A stretch of 6,806 nt of DNA from Symbiobacteriaceae bacterium (lineage in GTDB: Bacteria; Bacillota_E; Symbiobacteriia; Symbiobacteriales; Symbiobacteriaceae), in assembly GCA_027356675.1 (NCBI GenBank), contig DAHVXO010000136.1, positions 1 to 6,806 of the forward strand, written 5' to 3'. Below the pieces are notes generated by a model that ran no database searches, was not told where the DNA came from, and worked only from the letters and a program-made list of their open reading frames with translations. Positions 1-5,205 of this stretch are shown piece by piece. Both the position numbers and the translations under genes were made by a program. Within the stretch, counting starts at the first letter, position 1. The number at the start of each line of letters is the position of its first letter.

Positions 1-671
1 CGGGGCTTGAGAGCCCGCCGGGACAGAGCGAAAACCTCACTGAGCATCTCCAGCCACTCCGCCTGGCCTTGGATGCCAATGGCCGGCGGGTCCTCATCCT
101 CCTGGAAGCGGTGCAGCTTCGTGCTCCGGCGTTCGCTCGCCTCGCCGCCTGCCCGCTTAAACTTGCCGGTGGAGCGCCGCCGCCGGTCCATATCCCAGTA
201 GGGCACGTCCGTGAGCACCAGGTCGAAGGATTCCGCCGCGAGACCCTGCAGCACATCACGGCTGTCGCCGCAGATGGCCTCCATCTCGGTCAGGTGCTCC
301 CGGAGGCAAACCTCCCGATAGATCCCGACCCAGCGCGAGTTGACTTCCACCCCTACGGCCCGACGGCCGGTGAGGGACGCGCCCAGCAACGTGCCACCCA
401 CGCCCATGAACGGGTCGAGGACCCGTTGGCCGGTCTTGGTGAATGTGCGAATCAGTTCCGCACAAAGCTCCGGCGGCTTCTGCCCGCCGTGCTGGCTCCG
501 GAGCTCAAACTGCAAGGATGGCGGGTAGGCCTTGTTGACCACCGACCGGGTGCTGAAGACCCATTCCTTGCCCGTGAGGTCGTTGAGGCGGTTTCCGGTA
601 TGGTAGATGCCCCGGTCGCCCATGTCCACATGGTGGGGCGCCAGTACCGGTACTCGATTGGGTGCAGCCAT
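1..671 (-). CDS. DNA methyltransferase, amino-type (N6-adenine/N4-cytosine) family; 3' part outside the window
   Basis: Transfers a methyl group from S-adenosylmethionine to a DNA base. The first 223 residues are visible and the frame is open to the window edge. Residues 62-69 (GGQKPPEL) resemble the QKP segment that usually precedes motif I. Motif I is DPFMGVGG (86-93), an FxGxG-type AdoMet-binding loop, followed by an acidic strand end VGVEVN (106-111). The catalytic motif IV is TDVPYW (154-159), so the usual DPPY is DVPY with Asp, second Pro and Tyr kept. Motif I comes before motif IV, unlike the beta class, where DPPY comes first. The start is supported by GGAGGTG (677-683) five bases upstream of the ATG, and a promoter lies at 740-768. 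It is divergent from gpr. Whether it belongs to a restriction-modification system or is solitary cannot be seen, because downstream sequence is missing. Target base and site are unknown. Confidence 0.85.
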   Translation of the reverse strand, partial: MAAPNRVPVLAPHHVDMGDRGIYHTGNRLNDLTGKEWVFSTRSVVNKAYPPSLQFELRSQHGGQKPPELCAELIRTFTKTGQRVLDPFMGVGGTLLGASLTGRRAVGVEVNSRWVGIYREVCLREHLTEMEAICGDSRDVLQGLAAESFDLVLTDVPYWDMDRRRRSTGKFKRAGGEASERRSTKLHRFQEDEDPPAIGIQGQAEWLEMLSEVFALSRRALKP

Positions 672-679
672 GAGAGCAC

Positions 680-797
680 CTCCAATGCAATGTTATGGCT
701 CCAATGCAATGATATACAATGTTGGAAGAGGTAATTCCCACTATACTGCAATCATCCAATGGTGTAAAGACCCAGCTTCGCCATTGTAATGCCATTG
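680..797. repeat. Clustered CAATG/CATTG words, including a 13-bp direct repeat, in the methyltransferase-gpr divergent region
   Basis: CTCCAATGCAATG occurs at 680-692 and again at 699-711, a 19-base step. Within about 115 bases CAATG starts at 683, 688, 702, 707, 717 and 757, and the inverted word CATTG starts at 782 and 793. CAATGG (757-762) and CCATTG (781-786) form an inverted repeat around the -35 element of the methyltransferase promoter. On the minus-strand transcript each 13-base repeat ends in GGAG, and the copy next to the gene supplies its Shine-Dalgarno. They could be operator sites or simple local duplications; the sequence alone does not decide. Confidence 0.6.
740..768 (-). promoter_or_regulatory. 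Sigma-A-type promoter of the methyltransferase gene
   Basis: On the minus strand TTTACA (763-768) and TATAGT (740-745) are separated by exactly 17 bases. This predicts a transcript starting near 733 and a leader of about 60 bases before the ATG at 671. The leader contains two copies of a 13-base repeat, so the promoter may be under local control. Confidence 0.65.
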
Positions 798-814
798 TTG
801 CCGGTCAGTCCAGC

Positions 815-844
815 GTATGGAAGTCGCGGTGCTCGGTCAGACTA
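815..844 (+). promoter_or_regulatory. Sigma-G-type (forespore) promoter of gpr
   Basis: GTATG (815-819) matches the -35 element of sigma-G/sigma-F promoters, and CAGACTA (838-844) differs at one position from CATACTA-like -10 elements. The spacer is 18 bases. The same geometry is found upstream of the SASP genes at 2506-2535. Transcription would begin near 851, downstream of the ATG at 817, which argues against that ATG as the gpr start. Confidence 0.65.
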
Positions 845-873
845 GGTCCAGATGGGAATGTGAGGTGAACCCG

Positions 874-1845
874 GTGGAGGAACCCCAGTGGAACAATCCC
901 AATACGGACCTGGCCCTGGAGGCCACGGCGGCAGTCCGTGGCGATGATCAGACCGAGTTGCCCGGGGTGCGAACGCGGGAGGAACGGCATGACGCTGCGA
1001 CGGTGACTTGGGTGGAGGTCTTCTCGCCCGAGGGCGAGCGGGCCGTTGGCAAGGCGATGGGCTCCTACGTGACCCTCGACAGCCCCGGACTGCGCCGCCG
1101 CAACCGAGACCTGCAGGAGACCGTGGGCCAGATTCTTGTGACGGAGCTCGCCAAACTATTAAACCTGGGCCCCCAGAGCAGCGTATTGATCGTGGGTTTG
1201 GGCAATTGGAACGCCACCCCGGACGCTTTGGGCCCCCGGGTGACCCAGAAGGTGATGGTGACGCGTCACCTGCGGGAGTATGTACCGGCGGATGTCGCTG
1301 GCGGACTGCGCTCCGTGGCCGCCCTGTCGCCGGGCGTTCTGGGCATTACCGGCATCGAGACGGCCGAGGTGATTCAGGGCGTGGTGGAACGGATCAGGCC
1401 GGACATGGTCATTTGCATTGATGCCCTGGCCGCCAGGAGCGTTGAGCGCATCGGAACCACAGTGCAGTTGGCCGATACCGGCATCAGCCCGGGGTCGGGC
1501 ATCGGGAACCAGCGCAAGGGGCTGAATCAGCAGACGCTGGGGGTGCCTGTCATCGCCATCGGTGTGCCCACCGTAGTGCACGCCGCCACCATCGCCAACG
1601 ATGTGCTGGAAGCGCTCAACAACGAGTATCGGGGTAAGAAGGTCTTCTTCGAGCTCTTCAGCTCCCCGGAGAAGCGGCGGGACATGATCAAGCAGGTACT
1701 GGGACCGTCCGTGTCGGAGCTGGTGGTGACGCCGAAGGAGATTGACGACCTGATCGATGATATGGCCAAGGTGATCGCAGGCAGCCTCAACGCCGTGCTG
1801 CACAGCAGCATCACGTCTCAGGATCTGCTCCGGTATTTGAACTGA
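874..1845 (+). CDS. gpr: Germination protease Gpr, SASP-specific aspartic endopeptidase zymogen
   Basis: Degrades alpha/beta-type small acid-soluble spore proteins when the spore germinates; it is made in the forespore as a zymogen that processes itself. Family signatures are dense: VGLGNWNATPDALGP, VTRHL, SPGVLGITGIET, CIDALAARSVERI, DTGISPGSGIGN, LGVPVIAIGVPTVV and VTPKEIDDLIDDMA. The Asp of TPDALGP and the Asp of IDALAAR align with the two essential Asp residues known from Bacillus GPR (D127 and D193 in B. megaterium numbering, by my alignment). TDLALEA near the N-terminus corresponds to the mature end after propeptide removal. I chose GTG 874 because GAGGTG (862-867) lies six bases before it and the predicted transcript starts near 851. 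GTG 865 and ATG 817 are in-frame alternatives. The product of about 323 residues is shorter than the roughly 370 of Bacillus, because an internal segment after the VPTVVHAATIAND region is missing. Confidence 0.93.
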   Translation: MEEPQWNNPNTDLALEATAAVRGDDQTELPGVRTREERHDAATVTWVEVFSPEGERAVGKAMGSYVTLDSPGLRRRNRDLQETVGQILVTELAKLLNLGPQSSVLIVGLGNWNATPDALGPRVTQKVMVTRHLREYVPADVAGGLRSVAALSPGVLGITGIETAEVIQGVVERIRPDMVICIDALAARSVERIGTTVQLADTGISPGSGIGNQRKGLNQQTLGVPVIAIGVPTVVHAATIANDVLEALNNEYRGKKVFFELFSSPEKRRDMIKQVLGPSVSELVVTPKEIDDLIDDMAKVIAGSLNAVLHSSITSQDLLRYLN

Positions 1846-1875
1846 GGTCACCGCCGACGGGGCGTACCGCGCAAA

Positions 1876-1897
1876 GGGCAGGGCCGTAGCCCCGCCC
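1876..1897. terminator. GC-rich hairpin between convergent gpr and SASP genes, possible weak bidirectional terminator
   Basis: GGGCAGGGC and GCCCCGCCC form a 9-base stem with one mismatch around a CGTA loop. Only a short TTT follows on the minus strand and no T run follows on the plus strand. It sits in the 69-base gap between two converging stop codons, where a terminator is expected, but it lacks the usual U tract. Confidence 0.35.
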
Positions 1898-1914
1898 GAC
1901 AACTCTGATAATCC

Positions 1915-2226
1915 CTAGCGGGTGGTCGTGCCGAAGGTCCCCATGCCGGCCGTCCCAGCGGCGCCGGTCGTGGCCGCCCCGCTGCCCAGCTGCGATTCAG
2001 CCAGGGCGATCATCTTCTTGACCATGTAGCCACCGACCGAGCCGTTGACCCGACTTGGCAGGTCGCCCTTGTACTGCTGGGCGTAGTTCTGGATGCCGAG
2101 TTCGCTGGCCGTCTGCTGCTTCAGGTTCTCCAGAGCGGCCCGAGCCTGTTGGACGAGGATATCATTGTTGTTGGTGTTGCTGGTGTTGCCGGCAGCGCCG
2201 GTCATGCCGCCAAACGCGGTTCCCAT
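1915..2226 (-). CDS. Alpha/beta-type small acid-soluble spore protein with extended ends (103 aa)
   Basis: SASPs of this family coat and protect DNA in the dormant spore and supply amino acids after Gpr digestion. The core runs from about residue 23 to 81: ILVQQARAALENLKQQ, then ASELGIQNYAQQYKGD, then LPSRVNGSVGGYMVKKMI and ALAESQLG. The SRVNGSVGG and MVKKMI blocks are the family hallmark. The protein carries an Asn/Gly/Thr-rich N-terminal extension (1-22) and a Gly/Ala/Thr-rich tail (82-103), so it is longer than the usual 60-75 residues. At the Gpr cleavage region it reads KQQTASELG, with Gln38 where the family usually has Glu. GGGAGGG (2233-2239) lies six bases before the ATG. It follows the other SASP gene by 22 bases and is probably co-transcribed with it. 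Confidence 0.9.
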   Translation of the reverse strand: MGTAFGGMTGAAGNTSNTNNNDILVQQARAALENLKQQTASELGIQNYAQQYKGDLPSRVNGSVGGYMVKKMIALAESQLGSGAATTGAAGTAGMGTFGTTTR

Positions 2227-2248
2227 TTGAAGCCCTCCCTACTCTTAG

Positions 2249-2470
2249 TTAGAACGTGCCGCCGCCGCCCAGTTGAGACTCGGCGAGGGCGATCATCCGC
2301 TTGACCATCTGCCCGCCCACTGAGCCGTTGACACGGCTCGGCAGGTCACCCTTGTAGCCCTGCTGCGCATAGTTGGTGATGCCGACCTCGGCAGCGGCTT
2401 CCTGCTTCAGCTGCTCCAATCCCTGGCGGGCCTGAGGCACAAGAATCTGATTGCTGGTGTTGGTAGCCAT
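2249..2470 (-). CDS. Alpha/beta-type small acid-soluble spore protein (73 aa)
   Basis: DNA-binding spore-core protein. It has the whole compact family fold: ILVPQARQGLEQLKQE, AAAEVGITNYAQQGYKGD, LPSRVNGSVGGQMVKRMI and ALAESQLGGG. The Gpr recognition region reads KQEAAAEVG, with the family Glu kept (Glu24). It is about 60-70% identical by eye to the neighbouring SASP over the core, so the pair looks like a tandem duplication. The ATG at 2470 is chosen because AAGGAGGG (2482-2489) precedes it by 11 bases and a sigma-G-like promoter ends just upstream. The frame is open as far as an ATG at 2662, but that extension would cross both the promoter and a terminator and is not credible. This gene is first in a two-gene operon. 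Confidence 0.93.
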   Translation of the reverse strand: MATNTSNQILVPQARQGLEQLKQEAAAEVGITNYAQQGYKGDLPSRVNGSVGGQMVKRMIALAESQLGGGGTF

Positions 2471-2505
2471 GTCTGTCTGAGCCCTCCTTGTTATGTTGTT
2501 GGCTT

Positions 2506-2535
2506 TAATGTGCGACAAACCGCATAGGCTCATGC
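2506..2535 (-). promoter_or_regulatory. Sigma-G-type promoter of the two-gene SASP operon
   Basis: On the minus strand GCATG (2531-2535) and CACATTA (2506-2512) are 18 bases apart, matching the GNATR / CATNNTA pattern of sigma-G with one change in the -10. Transcription would start near 2499, about 30 bases before the start codon and just ahead of the strong AAGGAGGG site. The arrangement matches the gpr promoter at 815-844. Confidence 0.7.
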
Positions 2536-2564
2536 TAGCATCATTTCCCACCCCGCGCGGCGGG

Positions 2565-2602
2565 AAAAAGGCGATGACCGCCTGCGTGAGCAGGCGGTCG
2601 CC
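2565..2602 (-). terminator. Rho-independent terminator at the end of the aromatic operon
   Basis: Reading the minus strand, GACCGCCTGC and GCAGGCGGTC form a perfect 10-base stem around a TCAC loop. Outer GGC/GCC pairs extend it past a small bulge, and TTTTT (complement of 2565-2569) follows. It lies between the aroA/small-frame end and the SASP promoter, so it insulates the spore operon from the biosynthetic one. Confidence 0.8.
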
Positions 2603-2658
2603 GGGCTTTGGGGGGAGACCTGCTTTTGTTTGCCGCGTGTCAACAGCAGGATCAGCGT

Positions 2659-2685
2659 GCAAGCCCGGCTAGCGGGGCGGCTTGC
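2659..2685 (-). other. Hairpin directly after the stop codon of the small frame
   Basis: GCAAGCC (2659-2665) and GGCTTGC (2679-2685) are perfect inverted repeats with a GC-rich interior, abutting the TAA at 2686-2688. No T run follows, so it is not a standard terminator. It may stabilise the 3' end of the transcript before the terminator at 2565-2602. Confidence 0.45.
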
Positions 2686-2853
2686 TTATCGCATCATGTG
2701 CATGACACCGATAACGATTGTGGTGATTCCGCCCGCCGAGGCTGCCAACCCGCTGAGCATCTTGCCGATGGCAGGCATCTCTTCGGTTTCACCTTCGGCA
2801 TACGTGCGCACCGTCGTCGCCTCGCCTGCCAGGGCGAATCCGAGTCCGCCCAT
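2686..2853 (-). CDS. Small hypothetical membrane-type protein, at least 55 aa, in frame behind aroA
   Basis: I do not recognise this protein. From the ATG at 2853 it reads MGGLGFALAGEATTVRTYAE and ends in a hydrophobic stretch (MLSGLAASAGGITTIVIGVM) before HMMR and TAA. The charged middle is GETEEMPAIGK. Without a stop, the same frame continues upstream to the aroA TGA (2908-2910), giving 73 open codons. The segment before the ATG (STAVLLF) would complete a first membrane span, making a two-span protein. Its weakness is the start: the ATG has no Shine-Dalgarno, and no ATG, GTG or TTG exists further upstream in the frame; a CTG lies at 2860-2862. Coding is supported by protein-like composition, GC-biased third positions, the absence of anything else in this gap and a hairpin immediately after the stop. 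A chance open frame is possible. Confidence 0.5.
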   Translation of the reverse strand: MGGLGFALAGEATTVRTYAEGETEEMPAIGKMLSGLAASAGGITTIVIGVMHMMR

Positions 2854-2907
2854 GAAGAGCAGTACTGCCGTGGATTCCCCGCTTTCGGTGATTGGGGCGG
2901 TAGCTGC

Positions 2908-4203
2908 TCAGTCGGTGACCACCTCGATCCGAGCGCCGAGGCGCCGCAGGTGGTCGAAGAAGTGTGGATAGGATTTGGCGACATGGTGTGCGTCCTTGAT
3001 CGTGACCGGTGCCTGACTCCGCAGTGCGACCACCGTCAGTCCCATGATCACCCGGTGATCGATGTGGCTCTGGACCGTGCAGCCGCCGGGAAGCCCGCCG
3101 GGCTGGCCGGTGATGATCAGTTCGGCCGGACCTTCCGCGACCTGGGCCCCTGCTATGAGCAGCTCGGCTCGGTAGTCGGTGATCCGATCGCACTCCTTGT
3201 GGCGCAGATTTCCAATATTATAATAGGTACTTTGCCCCATTGCATAGACTGAACATGCTACTAAAGCCAGGACGGCATCCGTAAATTTGTCTCCATCGAA
3301 GCGGCCGCCATGGAGAGGGCGGCCGCCCCGCACCCGCACGGTCGTGCCCTCCTGGGCAATGTCTGCGCCCATGCTCGCCAGCACGTCCACTGCGGCACGC
3401 TCGCCCTGTTCGTCCGGGTACATCCTGAGCACGGAGACATCCGATGGGACGATTGCGGCGGCCGCCAGGAGCGCTGCGACGCCCGGGTAGTCGCCGGGGA
3501 CGGTATATGTGCGCGGCTGATAGGCCTGGCCGCCGGGGACAACGAAGCGCCGGAGGTCGTCGCTGACGATCACGGTAATCCCGGCTTCGCGCAGCACCTG
3601 GAGGGTCTGGCGTATCGGTGGCGCGGACTTGAGATCACCCGTCACTTCGATGGTGATGTCGTGCCCGGTCAGCGGTGCCGCGAAGAGCAACCCGCTGGTG
3701 AACTGGCTGGAGACTTCGCCGCTGACCCGGACCGTGCCGCCCTGCAAATCACCGCCGAAGACGGTGATGGGCAGGCGCCCGTCCCGGCTGGCCGTGCGGG
3801 CGCCGAGTTGGGCGAGGGCATCCAGCAGGTCGCCCTGGGGGCGCTTTCCCAGTGAATCCGCGTACTCAGTCACGAAGGTCACCTGCGGCAGCGTCGCGGC
3901 GCAGACGGCAATCAGGAACCGCAGCACGGCGCCGGCGTTGCCCGGGTTGAGCACGCCAAGGCTCGACGGATGGCGGCCGAATCCCCGCACTCGCAGGGAC
4001 TCGCCCTCGGTCGTCAGCTGCGCCCCCAGTGCGGTGAGACACCGCTGCATGGCTTCACTGTCCTCGCTCTGGGCGGGGAAGTGAATCACGCTCTCCCCCT
4101 CGGCCAAGGCCGCGGCCAGGAGATAGCGGGTCGTGTAATTCTTGGAGCTGGGCGGGTTGATCGTCCCTTCCAGCCGCTCGGCCGGGTAGACCCGCACATC
4201 CAT
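2908..4203 (-). CDS. aroA: 3-phosphoshikimate 1-carboxyvinyltransferase (EPSP synthase)
   Basis: Joins shikimate-3-phosphate and phosphoenolpyruvate to give EPSP, the sixth step of the cytosolic shikimate pathway. At 431 residues it has normal family length. Recognisable active-site elements are SSKNYTTR (19-26; Lys21 and Arg26 kept), NPGNAGAVLRF (86-96), KRPQGDLLDAL (120-130), SSQF (165-168), VPGDYPG (235-241), the catalytic Asp in FTDAV (Asp309), HKECDRI (335-341), DHRVIMG (382-388) and VAKSYPHFF (408-416). Departures from the common PGDKSISHR and GNAGTAMRP motifs are Ser to Asn at residue 22, Thr to Ala at 92 and Pro to Phe at 96. AGGAGGG (4214-4220) precedes the ATG by ten bases. It is the last well-supported gene of the aroF-tyrA-aroA operon, separated from tyrA by 132 bases. 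Confidence 0.95.
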   Translation of the reverse strand: MDVRVYPAERLEGTINPPSSKNYTTRYLLAAALAEGESVIHFPAQSEDSEAMQRCLTALGAQLTTEGESLRVRGFGRHPSSLGVLNPGNAGAVLRFLIAVCAATLPQVTFVTEYADSLGKRPQGDLLDALAQLGARTASRDGRLPITVFGGDLQGGTVRVSGEVSSQFTSGLLFAAPLTGHDITIEVTGDLKSAPPIRQTLQVLREAGITVIVSDDLRRFVVPGGQAYQPRTYTVPGDYPGVAALLAAAAIVPSDVSVLRMYPDEQGERAAVDVLASMGADIAQEGTTVRVRGGRPLHGGRFDGDKFTDAVLALVACSVYAMGQSTYYNIGNLRHKECDRITDYRAELLIAGAQVAEGPAELIITGQPGGLPGGCTVQSHIDHRVIMGLTVVALRSQAPVTIKDAHHVAKSYPHFFDHLRRLGARIEVVTD

Positions 4204-4335
4204 CGGTAGAATTCCCTCCTGACAATCGGGGGAAGGCAGAGCGCCTTGGCATTATCTGGGGTGAGAGTCACGGTTGCCTCTAATCGACGCCTGGTATAGT
4301 CGCATCCAACGGCACACAGGGTTGTGGTTCAAGCC
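4204..4335 (-). other. Non-coding gap between tyrA and aroA
   Basis: No gene or convincing promoter is visible in these 132 bases. A GATAAT (4251-4256) and a TATACC (4293-4298) on the minus strand lack matching -35 elements. A small hairpin, AAGGC (4233-4237) with GCCTT (4243-4247), lies just upstream of the aroA Shine-Dalgarno. No terminator is seen, so readthrough from tyrA into aroA is likely. Confidence 0.5.
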
Positions 4336-5205
4336 TCAGGATCGCGGGGGCAGGCGCCGCCGGGTCTCATGGGCCCGGGCGAAGACCCGCTCGATGCCCG
4401 CCACATCGCCCCGCTCCAGGGCGGACTCCAACTCGTCCAGGGACTCCCGGAAGATCAGGAGTGCCGAGCGGATGGCGATCGGATTGGTCAGGAAGATATC
4501 GGTCCACAGGTTCGCAGGGCTGCCCGCGATGCGTGTGGTGTCCCGGAAGCCGGTGGCCGCCAGGTCCAGCACCCCGCCCACCCGCTCCTCGCTCACCAGG
4601 GCGGTGGCCGCCAGAGCGGTGGCCACCAGCTGCGGCAGGTGCGAGGCCATGGCTACCCGGGCGTCGTGCTCGGCGGGGTCCATCACCCGGACAATCCCAC
4701 CGGCCGCCTCGGCCAGGCTCCGCATGACCTCCAGCGCTTCGGGGGTGGCCCGCTCCCCGGTGGTCAGCACGTAACGGCAACCCCGGGAGAGGTCGGCCGT
4801 AGCGTTCTCCACCCCCGACAACTCCCGCCCGAAGAGCGGGTGGCCGCCTACGAAGAAGGCACCCTCCGGGAGGTGAGCCTCCCAGGCCTTCACGATCGCC
4901 AATTTGGTGGAACCTACATCCGTGACGATGGTCCCGGGTCGTACGAACCGGGCGTGGGTGGCAGCTTGAAGGGCAATCGCCTGCACCGGCGCCCCCAGCA
5001 CGATTACATCGGCCTTCGCAAAGCCCTCGGCGGGATCCGTCACCCAGCGATCGATCGCTCCCAGCCGCACCGCCTCATCCAGCGGGCGGCGGCCGATGCC
5101 AACGATCTCGCGGGCCAGGCCAGCCCGGCGCCACGCCATCCCGAGCGATCCGCCGATCAGGCCGACGCCCCAGATGGCGATGCGAAAGCCACCCTCGCTA
5201 GACAT
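4336..5205 (-). CDS. tyrA: Prephenate (or arogenate) dehydrogenase
   Basis: Oxidatively decarboxylates prephenate to 4-hydroxyphenylpyruvate, or arogenate to tyrosine, on the tyrosine branch. The 289-residue protein has the dehydrogenase core only, without a C-terminal ACT domain or a fused chorismate mutase. The nucleotide-binding loop is GVGLIGGS (13-20), followed by TDVGSTK (95-101), GGHPLFGRELSGVE (120-133, catalytic-type His122), SHLPQLVA (188-195, His189) and GFRDTTRIAGS (219-229, Arg221 and Arg225), all typical of TyrA. After the second strand it reads GIGRR rather than an acidic residue, which may favour NADP+ over NAD+. The ATG overlaps the aroF stop by eight bases (ATGTCTAG) and has no clear Shine-Dalgarno of its own, so translation is probably coupled to aroF. 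Substrate preference cannot be decided from sequence. Confidence 0.93.
   Translation of the reverse strand: MSSEGGFRIAIWGVGLIGGSLGMAWRRAGLAREIVGIGRRPLDEAVRLGAIDRWVTDPAEGFAKADVIVLGAPVQAIALQAATHARFVRPGTIVTDVGSTKLAIVKAWEAHLPEGAFFVGGHPLFGRELSGVENATADLSRGCRYVLTTGERATPEALEVMRSLAEAAGGIVRVMDPAEHDARVAMASHLPQLVATALAATALVSEERVGGVLDLAATGFRDTTRIAGSPANLWTDIFLTNPIAIRSALLIFRESLDELESALERGDVAGIERVFARAHETRRRLPPRS

Noticed and set aside
69..734. Plus-strand open frame of 221 codons opposite the methyltransferase
   Set aside because: The minus strand carries clear methyltransferase motifs with promoter and Shine-Dalgarno; the plus frame has none.
1159..1902. Long minus-strand open frame (247 codons) opposite gpr
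   Set aside because: It is the antisense of a highly conserved gene, rich in His/Arg/Gly shadow composition and without recognisable motifs.
2552..2564. Short CCCGC/GCGGG inverted repeat
   Set aside because: Five-base stem with a three-base loop and no T run on the minus strand; likely chance in GC-rich sequence.
2637..2643. TTGACA on the minus strand downstream of the small frame
   Set aside because: No -10 element follows at the right distance; the SASP operon has a convincing sigma-G promoter further on.
2471..2662. N-terminal extension of the 73-aa SASP to an ATG at 2662
   Set aside because: It reads through a strong terminator hairpin and the sigma-G promoter; the family core begins after ATG 2470.
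2608..3252. Plus-strand open frames opposite aroA, tyrA and aroF (also 3310-3855, 4324-5259, 5096-5911)
   Set aside because: All are shadows of conserved enzymes in GC-rich DNA, without family motifs or ribosome binding sites.
4251..4298. Possible promoter for aroA (GATAAT or TATACC on the minus strand)
   Set aside because: Neither -10-like hexamer has a recognisable -35 at 16-18 bases.
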